A stretch of DNA of 64,000 bases, from contig JBKHXF010000029.1 of NCBI GenBank assembly GCA_046566145.1, positions 49,822-113,821 of the forward strand. Reading direction: 5' to 3'. The stretch is from JBKHXF01 sp046566145. Lineage in GTDB: Bacteria; Actinomycetota; Nitriliruptoria; Nitriliruptorales; Nitriliruptoraceae. Every line of letters begins with the position of its first letter. Positions within the stretch are counted from its first letter, which is position 1. A program made the translations under genes and the position numbers. This document shows positions 7,595 to 15,885 of the stretch, one piece after another. Below the pieces are notes generated by a model. It saw only the letters and a list, made by a program, of their open reading frames with translations, was not told the origin of the DNA and did no database searches.

Positions 7595-9091
7595 ATGACC
7601 GACACCCCGGACGCCACCACCCGGACCGGCGACACCACCACGGTCGACCTCACGACGCCGACATGGGAGTACGCGCCGGCACCCGAGGCGCGCTCGCTGG
7701 CCCGCATCCCGACGACCCGGCTGTTCATCGGCGGCGAGTTCGTCGACCCGGTCGACGGCGGCACGCTGAAGACCGTCGACCCCTCCACCGAGGAGGTGCT
7801 CGCCGAGGTCGCGACCGCCGGGCCCGCCGACGTCGACGCGGCCGTGCGCGCCGCCCGCAGCGGTGCGGAGACGTGGGCGGCGATGCCGGGCCGGGAGCGC
7901 GCGAAGTACCTGTTCCGCATCGCCCGGCTGCTGCAGGAGCACGCGCGTGCCCTCGCCGTGCTCGAGTCGATCGACAACGGCAAGCCGATCCGTGAGACCC
8001 GCGACGTCGACCTGCCGCTCGTCGCCGCGCACTTCTTCTACCACGCGGGGTGGGCCGACAAGCTCGAGCACGCGGGGTACGGCCTGGACCCTCGGCCGCT
8101 CGGCGTCGCGGCGCAGGTCATCCCGTGGAACTTCCCGCTGCTGATGCTCGCGTGGAAGGTCGCGCCGGCGCTGGCGTGCGGCAACACCGTGGTCCTGAAG
8201 CCGGCCGAGACCACCCCGCTCACGGCGCTCGCCTTCGCCGAGCTGTGCCGCGAGGCCGACCTGCCGCCGGGCGTGGTCAACATCCTGCCCGGAGCCGGCG
8301 ACACCGGCGCGGCGCTCGTCGCTCACGGCGGGGTCGACAAGGTCGCGTTCACGGGGTCGACCGAGGTCGGCAAGGCCATCCAGCGCCAGCTCGCCGGCAG
8401 CCGCACGAGGCTCACGCTCGAGCTCGGCGGCAAGGCGGCGAACGTCGTGTTCGACGACGCCCCGATCGACCAGGCGGTCGAGGGCATCGTGGACGGCATC
8501 TTCTTCAACCAGGGACACGTGTGCTGCGCCGGCAGCCGCCTGCTGGTCCAGGAGTCGATCCACGACGAGGTGGTCGAGCGGCTCACGCGACGCATGGCGA
8601 CGCTGCGCGTCGGCGACCCGCTGGACAAGAACACCGACGTCGGCGCCATCAACTCGGCCGAGCAGCTGGAGCGGATCACCGCGCTCGTGGCCGCCGGGGG
8701 TGACGAGGGTGCCGAGGCGTGGCAGCCCGCCTGCGAGCTGCCCGAGCGCGGCTACTGGTTCCGACCGACCGTGTTCACCGACGTCCAGCCGGCCATGCGG
8801 ATCGCCCGCGAGGAGATCTTCGGGCCGGTGCTCTCGGTGCTGACCTTCCGCACGCCCGACGAGGCCGTGGCGAAGGCCAACGCGACGCCGTACGGGCTCT
8901 CCGCCGGCGTGTGGACCGAGAAGGGCAGCCGGATCCTGTGGATGGCCGACCGGCTCGAGGCCGGCGTCGTGTGGGCCAACACGTTCAACCGCTTCGACCC
9001 GACCTCCCCCTTCGGCGGCTTCAAGGAGTCCGGCTTCGGTCGGGAGGGCGGCCGCCACGGCCTCGCCGCCTACCTCGACCTCGCCTTCTGA
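7595..9091 (+). CDS. NAD(P)-dependent aldehyde dehydrogenase, complete
   Basis: 498 residues from ATG 7595. All aldehyde dehydrogenase hallmarks are present: AQVIPWNFPLLMLAWKVAPA (oxyanion Asn in PWNFP), the nucleotide-binding VAFTGSTEVGKAIQ, the general base Glu in LTLELGGKAANVVF, and the catalytic Cys in NQGHVCCAGSR. The late EEIFGPVLSVLTF is also there, and the dimerisation end reads FGGFKESGFGREGG. It lies between deoC and a shortened paralogue with spacings of 60 and 64 bases. A role in oxidising acetaldehyde released by DeoC is inferred from this context. Substrate range cannot be read directly. Confidence 0.93.
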   Translation: MTDTPDATTRTGDTTTVDLTTPTWEYAPAPEARSLARIPTTRLFIGGEFVDPVDGGTLKTVDPSTEEVLAEVATAGPADVDAAVRAARSGAETWAAMPGRERAKYLFRIARLLQEHARALAVLESIDNGKPIRETRDVDLPLVAAHFFYHAGWADKLEHAGYGLDPRPLGVAAQVIPWNFPLLMLAWKVAPALACGNTVVLKPAETTPLTALAFAELCREADLPPGVVNILPGAGDTGAALVAHGGVDKVAFTGSTEVGKAIQRQLAGSRTRLTLELGGKAANVVFDDAPIDQAVEGIVDGIFFNQGHVCCAGSRLLVQESIHDEVVERLTRRMATLRVGDPLDKNTDVGAINSAEQLERITALVAAGGDEGAEAWQPACELPERGYWFRPTVFTDVQPAMRIAREEIFGPVLSVLTFRTPDEAVAKANATPYGLSAGVWTEKGSRILWMADRLEAGVVWANTFNRFDPTSPFGGFKESGFGREGGRHGLAAYLDLAF

Positions 9092-9155
9092 GTCCGCGGG
9101 CGCCCGGACCGCGCACCACCCGGCCCGACGCGGGCCGACGAGACAGGACGACGAC

Positions 9156-10019
9156 GTGACGCGCATCGACGTGCGGAAGACCTACAAGCTCTACATCGGC
9201 GGGGCGTTCCCCCGCTCCGAGTCGGGACGGGTGTACCCCGTGCACGGCGCGGACGGGACCCTGCTCGCCAACGCCGCGCAGGCGTCGCGCAAGGACGCCC
9301 GCGACGCGGTCGAGGCCGCGACGAAGGCGCAGCCCGGCTGGGCGGCGGCGACCCACCACAACCGCGGACAGGTCCTCTACCGCGTCGCCGAGATGCTCGA
9401 GGGCCGGCGGGAGCAGTTCGTCGCCGAGGTCGCGGCGAACGAGGGGCTGGACGAGGCGGCCGCCGGCGCGCAGGTCGACGCCGCCGTCGATCGGTGGGTC
9501 TGGTTCGCGGGGTGGTCGGACAAGTTCCCCCAGCTCGCCGGTGCCGCGAACCCGGTCGCCGGCCCGTACTTCAACTTCTCGCTGCCCACGCCCGTCGGGG
9601 TCGTGGCGGCGTTCGCCCCCGAGTCGTCCTCGCTGCTCGGGCTCGTGGACGTCCTGGCGCCGATCGTCGTGAGCGGCAACGCGGTCGTGCTGGTCACCTC
9701 GCACTCGCGGCCCCTGCCGGCGCTCACGTTCGCCGAGGTGCTCGCGACCTCGGACGTGCCGGGGGGCGTGGTCAACGTCCTCGCCGGGGACCGGGGCGAG
9801 CTCGGCGAGCGGCTCGTCGGCCACCTCGGCGTCGACGCCGTCGACCTGACCGGCTTCGCCGGGTCGGACACGACCGAGCTCGAGGTGCTCGCGGCCGAGG
9901 GCGTCACGCGCGTGCTCCGAGCGCCGGCTGAGGAGGCGGACCACACGGCCTCGCCCGACCCGCGCCGCATCCTCGCGTTCTGCGAGACCAAGACGGTGTG
10001 GCACCCGATGGGTGTCTGA
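9156..10019 (+). CDS. shortened aldehyde dehydrogenase paralogue lacking the catalytic half
   Basis: 287 residues from GTG 9156. The first 250 residues follow the aldehyde dehydrogenase N-terminal and nucleotide-binding region (KLYIGGAFPRSESGR, PTPVGVVAAFAPESSSLLGLVD, SGNAVVLVTS, PGGVVNVLAGDRGELGERLV, DLTGFAGSD). The frame then ends with DPRRILAFCETKTVWHPMGV, with no catalytic-Cys motif and no second half. The PWNFP motif is also altered to APESS. It looks like a maintained non-catalytic partner rather than a fresh pseudogene: the frame is clean, codon use is normal and it has its own start. It may pair with the full-length enzyme just upstream. Similar short copies follow deoC in other actinobacteria as far as I recall. 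Confidence 0.8.
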   Translation: MTRIDVRKTYKLYIGGAFPRSESGRVYPVHGADGTLLANAAQASRKDARDAVEAATKAQPGWAAATHHNRGQVLYRVAEMLEGRREQFVAEVAANEGLDEAAAGAQVDAAVDRWVWFAGWSDKFPQLAGAANPVAGPYFNFSLPTPVGVVAAFAPESSSLLGLVDVLAPIVVSGNAVVLVTSHSRPLPALTFAEVLATSDVPGGVVNVLAGDRGELGERLVGHLGVDAVDLTGFAGSDTTELEVLAAEGVTRVLRAPAEEADHTASPDPRRILAFCETKTVWHPMGV

Positions 10020-10042
10020 GGTCCCGCCGGTCGTGACGGAGG

Positions 10043-11713
10043 TCAACGCACCTCGTCGGTGGAACCGACCGGCTCCCCCAGGTCGTCGTCGTCCACGCCT
10101 CGCAGGTCGATCGGTGTGTCCCCCGGTCCCGTCACCGGGCCGGGCGGCCCGGTCGGCGTGCCGGCCCCGACGCCGGCGGGCAGCGTGACGGTGAACGTCG
10201 CGCCGTCACCCGGCACCGAGCGCACCTCGACACGACCACCGTGCGCGTTCACCAGCGAGCGCACGATGTAGAGGCCGAGCCCGACCCCGCCCGCGGCCCC
10301 GTCGCCGTCCCTCTGGCGGAAGCGTTCGAAGATCGCCTCCCTCTCGTCCGGGGGAACCCCGGGTCCGCGGTCTCGCACCGCCAGCCGGACCTCGTGCGAG
10401 GACCGGCTGATCTCGAGGTCGACGGGCGTCCCCGGCGGGCTGTACTTCACCGCGTTCTCGAGCAGGTTGACCAGCACGCTGCGCACCATCCCGGTGTCGA
10501 CCGCAGCGACGACCGCCGGCGGCTCCGCGTGGACGCGGACCTGGCGTTCCACACCGTCGCGTCCGCGTGCCAGGCCAGCCGTCACCTCGGCGAGTTCGTG
10601 GACGAGCGGCACGAGGTCGACGGGATCACGACGCACGTCGGCGAGGGCCTCCTCGCTCGCGCCGCGCAGCACCTCCTCGATCATCACCAGGAGCTGCCGG
10701 CCCGCGTGCTCCAGCCGTTCGAGCACCTCCAGCTGCTGCTCCGGCGGCATGGGGCGGCGGCGCACGAGCGCTGCGAACCCGAGGATGGCGGTCAACGGCG
10801 CCTTGAGGTCGTGGACCATCCGGGCGACCTCGTCGCCGCGCCGCTCGACCAGCTCGGCGAGCCGCTCGACGTTCTGACGCTCGCGCTCGTAGCGCTGCGA
10901 GTTGGCGACCGCCGTGGCGGCGTGGGCGGCGAAGAGGGTCACCGCCCGCATCTCCCACTCGGTGAACGCCTCGGCGTCGGGCGAGCGCTCGAGGGCGAGG
11001 ATCCCCACGAGCTCGTCGGCGACGAGCATCGGCGCGATCACGGACGAGCCCCCGTCGGCAGCGCGATCCTGCAGGTCGTCGAACTGGCCAGCGGCGACAC
11101 GGCCGGTGATGAGCACGGGCTCGCGCATCGTCGCGACCCACCCCGCGACCCCTGCGGACATCGGCTGGCGACGACCGACCGGGGCGCGGTCGGCACCGGC
11201 GGCCACGGCCACCTCCAGGTGGTCCCCGTCGACCAGCATCACCGAGCCGCGGACGCCCCCGGTCAGCTCGAACGCGCCGTCGAGGACGACCTCGAGGACC
11301 TCCTCGGTGGACAGGACGGCGTTGACGATGTGGCCGACCCGGCTCAGTGTCCCGAGGTCGCGGACCCGGCTGGTGAGGGCGGTCGACAGCACACGCTCCC
11401 GCACCAGCGCCTCGGAGAGCACCCGGAGGCGGCGCTCCTGGTCGAAGACGTAGAGGAGGAAGGCGAGCGAGAGGCCCCCGAAGCCGAGCCGGATCCCGAC
11501 GTTGTCGGGCAGGATGCGCGCCGCGTCGGGATCGGCGATGAGCAGGAAGACCACCGACGAGCTGGCCAGCAGCAGCACGCCGGCCACGGCCCACAGCTGG
11601 CCCCGGCGACGCTCCACGGCCTCGAGGGTCGGCAGGTCCTCACGGAGCCGCTGCACGTCAGCGTGCAGCACGCCGGCGGGGCCCCCGCTCCCCCCGTCGT
11701 CGCGTCCCTGCAC
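10043..11713 (-). CDS. membrane-associated sensor histidine kinase with GAF domain
   Basis: 556 residues from GTG 11713, with GGAGG just upstream; the longer open frame beyond that shows no homology. Order: a short charged N-terminus, two membrane helices (about 32-75: LWAVAGVLLLASSSVVFLLI and LGFGGLSLAFLLYVFD), a coiled linker, and a GAF domain (about 100-260). Then comes the HisKA dimerisation helix with the phospho-acceptor His in MVHDLKAPLTAILGF, then the HATPase_c domain with N box LVNLLENAVKYSPPG, G1 DRGPGVP and G2 GVGLGLYIV. It autophosphorylates and would signal to a response regulator, but no receiver gene is adjacent, so it is an orphan here. The signal sensed by the GAF domain is unknown. 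Confidence 0.88.
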   Translation of the reverse strand: MQGRDDGGSGGPAGVLHADVQRLREDLPTLEAVERRRGQLWAVAGVLLLASSSVVFLLIADPDAARILPDNVGIRLGFGGLSLAFLLYVFDQERRLRVLSEALVRERVLSTALTSRVRDLGTLSRVGHIVNAVLSTEEVLEVVLDGAFELTGGVRGSVMLVDGDHLEVAVAAGADRAPVGRRQPMSAGVAGWVATMREPVLITGRVAAGQFDDLQDRAADGGSSVIAPMLVADELVGILALERSPDAEAFTEWEMRAVTLFAAHAATAVANSQRYERERQNVERLAELVERRGDEVARMVHDLKAPLTAILGFAALVRRRPMPPEQQLEVLERLEHAGRQLLVMIEEVLRGASEEALADVRRDPVDLVPLVHELAEVTAGLARGRDGVERQVRVHAEPPAVVAAVDTGMVRSVLVNLLENAVKYSPPGTPVDLEISRSSHEVRLAVRDRGPGVPPDEREAIFERFRQRDGDGAAGGVGLGLYIVRSLVNAHGGRVEVRSVPGDGATFTVTLPAGVGAGTPTGPPGPVTGPGDTPIDLRGVDDDDLGEPVGSTDEVR

Positions 11714-11894
11714 CCTGGCCTCCTCGCCGCAACCTCGGGGAGGATACGGGTCCCGGGTTCCGCGGGCTCGGCTTCCGCCGGACCGGCGGTACCGTCGCGA
11801 CGGCCACAGGGAGCCGACAGGACGAGGCCGGTCCCGTGCAGCAGCGCCGGCGCCTGTCCCATCGGCGCACGAGCCGACCGATCGGGAGGCCGCC

Positions 11895-12512
11895 GTGACG
11901 GACCCGCAGGGCGCGACGCCGCCACCACCGACGCTGACCGAGGTCGTCCGAGCGGTCGCGGCGCACGCCCCCGACGTCGTCGGTGACGACACCCCGGGCT
12001 GGGTCGCCGCCACGGCGCTGATCCTCGCGCCGACCCCGCGCGGGCCGTCGGCGCTGTTCATCGAGCGCGCGACCCACCCCGGCGATCGGTGGTCCGGGCA
12101 GATGGCCCTGCCGGGTGGGAAGCGCGACCCGGGTGACGCATCGCTCGCGGCCACGGCGGCGCGCGAGACGGCCGAGGAGGTCGGCCTCCACCTGCCGGAC
12201 CCCGTGGGGCGCCTCGACGACCACCGGGAGCGGTTCGGGCGGGGTCACGTCGCGACGTTCGTGTACGCGCTGGATGCCGTCCTGCCGACGAGGCCGGAGC
12301 CGGGCGAGGTGGCCGCGACCGTCTGGATCGACCTCGCCCACCTGCTCGACCCGACCAACGCCGTCCGCCACCGCTACCGCGGGCTCGGGCCCTTCGCGGG
12401 CATCCGCCACGGGGAGCGGACGGTCTGGGGCCTGACCCTCGGGATCCTCGACGGGTTCGCCCGGGTGCTCGGGCTCGACCTGCCCCGTCCGCGCGGCCCG
12501 GTGCTCGGCTGA
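11895..12512 (+). CDS. Nudix hydrolase, CoA pyrophosphatase-like
   Basis: 205 residues from GTG 11895 with GGGAGG upstream. The Nudix box is clear at about residues 75-97: GGKRDPGDASLAA followed by RETAEEVGL; the first acidic residue of the box is Asp instead of Glu. Just before it, WSGQMALPGGK matches the NUDIX extension of the CoA/acyl-CoA diphosphatase group (YfcD/NudL/Nudt7-like). It would hydrolyse a nucleoside diphosphate linked to another moiety, using Mg2+. The next gene starts inside its stop codon (TGATG), so the two are translationally coupled. Confidence 0.85.
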   Translation: MTDPQGATPPPPTLTEVVRAVAAHAPDVVGDDTPGWVAATALILAPTPRGPSALFIERATHPGDRWSGQMALPGGKRDPGDASLAATAARETAEEVGLHLPDPVGRLDDHRERFGRGHVATFVYALDAVLPTRPEPGEVAATVWIDLAHLLDPTNAVRHRYRGLGPFAGIRHGERTVWGLTLGILDGFARVLGLDLPRPRGPVLG

Positions 12513-12904
12513 TGTCGCCGGAGCGGCAGCTGACCCTCGGCGTGGCGGTGCTGCTCGGCGGCTCGGTCGCCGCCGGCCTCGTGGCGCTCTCGCCGGTGGG
12601 TCCGCTCGTGGCCGCCTCGGTGGTGGCGCTCCGGGCCCTCGTCGGTGGCGCCTGGCTGCTCGCCGTCGGCACCCGGGACCGGCACCGCGCCGTCGCGGCC
12701 CGGCTGGCCGCGGACCCGGTGCTCGACCATCTCGTGAGAGCGCGGTTCGGGGACGGGCACGAGGGCGCCACGGCGGTGCTCGCGGCCTACGCGGAGCGAC
12801 CGGGCATCACCCACGAGGTGCTGCGCGAGTGCGTCGCCCGGGCGTCGGACCTCGACGACCTCCACGTCCTGCTCGACCTGGCGCTGCGGACACGCGACCC
12901 CTGA
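12512..12904 (+). CDS. small membrane protein coupled to Nudix gene, unknown function
   Basis: 130 residues, starting at the ATG that shares an A with the stop of the Nudix gene. Two hydrophobic helices lie at about residues 8-27 (LGVAVLLGGSVAAGLVALSP) and 30-52 (PLVAASVVALRALVGGAWLLA). A soluble, acidic C-terminal domain of about 70 residues follows (ADPVLDHLVRARFGDGHEG...). No family is recognised. The tight coupling suggests co-expression with the Nudix enzyme; what that means functionally is unknown. It ends 16 bases before a convergent gene. Confidence 0.6.
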   Translation: MSPERQLTLGVAVLLGGSVAAGLVALSPVGPLVAASVVALRALVGGAWLLAVGTRDRHRAVAARLAADPVLDHLVRARFGDGHEGATAVLAAYAERPGITHEVLRECVARASDLDDLHVLLDLALRTRDP

Positions 12905-12919
12905 GCCCCGCCCCGGCGG

Positions 12920-13351
12920 TCAGAGCTGCGCGGCGGCGAAGGCGAGCGAGGCGGTGGTGAAGATGGCCCCGATCATCGAGAAGAACAGCAACCGGTTCTG
13001 GGCCAGCACGAGGTCGCGCACGTCCGCCCGGATCTCACCGGGGATCGCCCGGACCTCCGCGCGCAGCTCCCAGAGGTCCTCCTTGGAGGCCATCCGGGCC
13101 TCCAGCTCCCGCAGGTCCTCCTTGGAGGCCATCCGCGCCTCCAGCTCCCGCAGGTCCTCCTTCGAGGCCATCCGCGCCTCCAGCTCCCGCAGGTCCTCCT
13201 TGGTGACGAACGGGTCGAGGTCGCGCCGACGGGCGAGCTCGTCCCACCGGTCGGGCGGCAGCGACTCCATGAGCGTCTCCGCAGGTCGGTCCCCGAGTGC
13301 CCGCACGAGCGCCTGTCGCAGCTCGTCGCGGTCCCGTTCGCTGGTCGCCAT
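12920..13351 (-). CDS. repeat-containing coiled-coil protein with C-terminal membrane anchor
   Basis: 143 residues from ATG 13351, chosen over the upstream in-frame start because GGAGAA precedes it. Residues 1-48 are a charged helical region (ELRQALVRALGDRPAETLMESL). Then KEDLRELEARMAS occurs three times in tandem plus a fourth partial copy (KEDLWELRAEVRA), giving a heptad-like, strongly charged coiled coil. The C-terminus LLFFSMIGAIFTTASLAFAAAQL is one membrane helix. The layout resembles DUF1640/Bdr-like proteins, in which a repeated coiled coil is tail-anchored. Role unknown; a membrane-tethered scaffold or spacer is a guess. It is flanked by a Nudix operon and a secreted protease. Confidence 0.75.
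   Translation of the reverse strand: MATSERDRDELRQALVRALGDRPAETLMESLPPDRWDELARRRDLDPFVTKEDLRELEARMASKEDLRELEARMASKEDLRELEARMASKEDLWELRAEVRAIPGEIRADVRDLVLAQNRLLFFSMIGAIFTTASLAFAAAQL
13078..13203 (-). repeat. 39-bp tandem repeat inside the coiled-coil gene
   Basis: Three near-identical 39-bp units begin at 13078, 13117 and 13156, with a partial fourth from 13195. Each encodes the 13 residues KEDLRELEARMAS. The units differ at only a few bases, so copy number could change by slippage without breaking the frame (39 is a multiple of 3). Confidence 0.85.
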
Positions 13352-13443
13352 GGTGCCGTTCTCCGCTCGGTCGGGCAACGGCGGCGACCCTGCCGCACCG
13401 GGGGCTCGGGGACCAGCGCCCACCCGGCGTGGCTGTGGACAGG

Positions 13444-13482
13444 CGTCAGGGGCGCCGGCGGCGTGCGCCGGCGCCCCTGACG
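13444..13482 (-). terminator. strong hairpin terminator after secreted subtilase
   Basis: A perfect 17-bp stem (arms 13444-13460 and 13466-13482) encloses a 5-base loop (GCGTG). It begins 26 bases beyond the stop of the leftward subtilase at 13508, the expected place for its transcript end. There is no T-run, which is usual in high-GC actinobacteria. Confidence 0.7.
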
Positions 13483-13507
13483 GTGCCGCGGTCAGGCGGT
13501 CAGCGGC

Positions 13508-15037
13508 TCACGGCCGCCCGAGCCCGAAGGAGTAGGAGCCGCTGCCCGTGTAGGAGCGGATCTCCCAGTAGTAGTAGCCGGCGCTGCCCGCGTAGCTGAT
13601 CTGCTCGGTCGACGAGAAGGACGTCGACGATGCCACGCGAACCCACCGGCTCCCGTTCCACCGGTACAGGTAGAGGTCGAAGTCGGTCCCCGACGCCCCC
13701 TGGAGGCAACCCGTGTGGGTGCCCGAGCCGCTGTAGTAGTAGGTCCCGTTCGGCTCGATCGCGTTGGCGCCGGAGCCGGACAGCGACCCGGTGTGGAGCT
13801 CGGGGAGGCCGCACGGGGTGCTCGACGGCGGCGGGGTGCCGCCGCCCTGACCCGCCCCGTCGAGCAGCGAGTAGAGCAGCAGGTTCGCGGTCCCGACGGT
13901 GTCGGTCACCTTGCCGGTGGTCGCGTCCCCGAGGATCGCTGAGCCGACCTGGGCCGGCGTGGCCGAAGGGTTGCCCTGCAGGTACAGGGCGGCGACGCCG
14001 GCGACGTGCGGAGCGGCCATCGAGGTGCCGCTGATGGTGTTGGTGGCCGTGTTCGACGTGTGCCACGCGCTGGTGATGCTCGAGCCGGGCGCGAACAGGT
14101 CCACGCAGGAGCCCCAGTTCGAGAACGAGGAGCGCGCGTCGGTCGAGGTGGTGGACCCGACCGTCAGACCGGCCGCGACCCGTGCCGGCGACGAGCCGCA
14201 GGCGTCGGCGTTCTCGTTCCCGGCGGCGAGCGCGTACGTCACACCGGCGGCGATCGAGTTGCTGACGGCGGTGTCCAGCGCGCTGGAGATGCCACCGCCG
14301 AGCGACATGTTCGCGACCGCCGGCTTCACGTGGTTGGCGGTCACCCAGTCGACACCGGCGATCACGCCCGAGTTCGTGCCCGATCCCTGGCAGTCCAGGA
14401 CGCGCACGGCGTGCAGCGTGACGGCCTTGGCCACGCCGTAGGTCGTGCCGCCGACCGTGCCGGCGACGTGGGTGCCGTGCCCGTTGCAGTCGTCGGAACC
14501 GCGACCGTCGCCGATCGCCGTGGCGCCGTTGCCCATGCGCCCCGTGAACTCGGTGTGGCTGGCGCGGATGCCGGTGTCGATCACGTAGGCGTGCACGCCG
14601 CTGCCGGTGGGCGTGTACGTGTACGTGCCGTTCATCGGGAGGCTGCGCTGGTCGACGCGGTCGAGCCCCCAGGTCGCGTTCGTCTGGGTCGCGACCGTGG
14701 TGACCACCTGGTCCGCCTCGATGAACGCGACGTTCGGGTTGCGGCGCAGTCCCTCGAGCGCGTTGCCCGGGATCGCGCCGGCGAAGCCCTGCAGGGCCGC
14801 GCCGTAGCTCCTGGTCACGGTCGCGCCGCGGCGCTGTGCGTCGCGGCGGGCGGCGGCCACGTCCGCCGCGCGTGCGCCCTTCTCGAACACGACGATGTAC
14901 TCGCCGTCGATCGCGCCGGGCTGGTCGGCACCGAGCACGGGCGCCGGGTCGCTGCCCTGGCCGCCGGCGGTCGCCGGCGCGGCCAGGCCGAGCATCGAGA
15001 GCGCCGCGATCAGCGGCAGGATCGACCTTCTCCTCAC
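13508..15037 (-). CDS. secreted S8 subtilisin-like serine protease with C-terminal beta domain
   Basis: 509 residues from GTG 15037, preceded by AGGAGG. Signal peptide MRRRSILPLIAALSMLGLAA, then an I9 inhibitor propeptide (GEYIVVFEKGARAADVA to VAFIEAD). The proteinase K/aqualysin-type catalytic domain follows: Asp in YVIDTGIRASH, His in CNGHGTHVAGTVGG, oxyanion Asn in ALAAGNENADAC, Ser in SGTSMAAPHVAGVAALY. After a Pro-rich linker (GTPPPSSTPCG), the last 100 residues form an aromatic-rich beta domain (YYYSGSGTHTGC, FDLYLYRWNGSRWVRVASS) like bacterial prepeptidase or binding modules. It is exported, self-processed and degrades external protein. A strong hairpin follows the gene. Confidence 0.93.
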   Translation of the reverse strand: MRRRSILPLIAALSMLGLAAPATAGGQGSDPAPVLGADQPGAIDGEYIVVFEKGARAADVAAARRDAQRRGATVTRSYGAALQGFAGAIPGNALEGLRRNPNVAFIEADQVVTTVATQTNATWGLDRVDQRSLPMNGTYTYTPTGSGVHAYVIDTGIRASHTEFTGRMGNGATAIGDGRGSDDCNGHGTHVAGTVGGTTYGVAKAVTLHAVRVLDCQGSGTNSGVIAGVDWVTANHVKPAVANMSLGGGISSALDTAVSNSIAAGVTYALAAGNENADACGSSPARVAAGLTVGSTTSTDARSSFSNWGSCVDLFAPGSSITSAWHTSNTATNTISGTSMAAPHVAGVAALYLQGNPSATPAQVGSAILGDATTGKVTDTVGTANLLLYSLLDGAGQGGGTPPPSSTPCGLPELHTGSLSGSGANAIEPNGTYYYSGSGTHTGCLQGASGTDFDLYLYRWNGSRWVRVASSTSFSSTEQISYAGSAGYYYWEIRSYTGSGSYSFGLGRP

Positions 15038-15252
15038 GGGTCCCCTCCTGTGGGTCTGCCGCGGCCCCGCTCTGACGCCACGGCGCTCGCCTCCGCCCGA
15101 ACGGGTCGGCGGGGGGCACGACCGTCAGCGGGGGCACCGACGGAGCAGAGTCGGTGCGGGCCACCTCGCGTCGCCGTGTTGCGCACACCGCACGGAAACG
15201 GACACAACGGTCACGTTCGGCGCACTGTCCTGTGCGCTCACGCGCGAGCTGC

Positions 15253-15807
15253 TCAGCCGCCGAAGGCCACGTCGTCCACGGAGATCGTGCCCGCCTCGCG
15301 CCCCGGTGCCGTCTGGTGCGACCAGTACAGGTTCGTGTGCGCGATCACCTGCGCCGGCGGCGGCGCACCCCACGCGCTGAGGTCCTCCGTCGTGTGGGCC
15401 TCGCGCACCAGCAGCGTGTCGTAGCCGCGGACCAGCGCGCCGTGCAGGGTCGAGCGGACGCAGGCATCCGTCTGCGCGCCGACGACCACCAGCCTGCCGA
15501 CCCCGGCCCCGGCGAGGACATCCTCGAGGTCGGTGCCCTCGAAGCTGTCCCCGTGGGACTTGTGCACCACCGGCTCGGTCGGCTCCCGGACGAGCTCGGG
15601 GACGAGCTCCCACGCCGTCGATCCCCGCGGCAGGTCGGCGTCGGCGTGCTGGACCCACACCACGGGGGTACCGGCGGCGCGGGCCCGCTCGACGAGCCCG
15701 GCGATGGTGCCGACCACCCGGTCACGCTCGTGCGCCTCGGCGAGGACACCCACCTGGACGTCGACCACGAGCAGGGCCGTGGCAGGTCGGTCGGCGAGCG
15801 TGGTCAC
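15253..15807 (-). CDS. isochorismatase-family cysteine hydrolase
   Basis: 184 residues from GTG 15807. The Rossmann-like isochorismatase fold carries its triad: Asp in LLVVDVQVGVL, Lys in VVHKSHGDSFEGTDLEDVL, and the nucleophile Cys in VVGAQTDACVRSTLHGALV. Members hydrolyse amides or vinyl ethers (nicotinamidase, isochorismatase, N-carbamoyl compounds); the substrate here cannot be chosen. The C-terminus (PPPAQVIAHTNLYWSHQTAP) is somewhat longer than the minimal domain. It stands alone, 78 bases downstream of the carboxypeptidase gene start region and about 200 bases in front of the subtilase. Confidence 0.85.
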   Translation of the reverse strand: MTTLADRPATALLVVDVQVGVLAEAHERDRVVGTIAGLVERARAAGTPVVWVQHADADLPRGSTAWELVPELVREPTEPVVHKSHGDSFEGTDLEDVLAGAGVGRLVVVGAQTDACVRSTLHGALVRGYDTLLVREAHTTEDLSAWGAPPPAQVIAHTNLYWSHQTAPGREAGTISVDDVAFGG

Positions 15808-15885
15808 GGCGGCGCTCCGTCCCGCACGGCGCTGGCGCGCCGCACGAGGGGACGCTAGCGACCCGCGGGGCCGGTCGAGCGCGGA

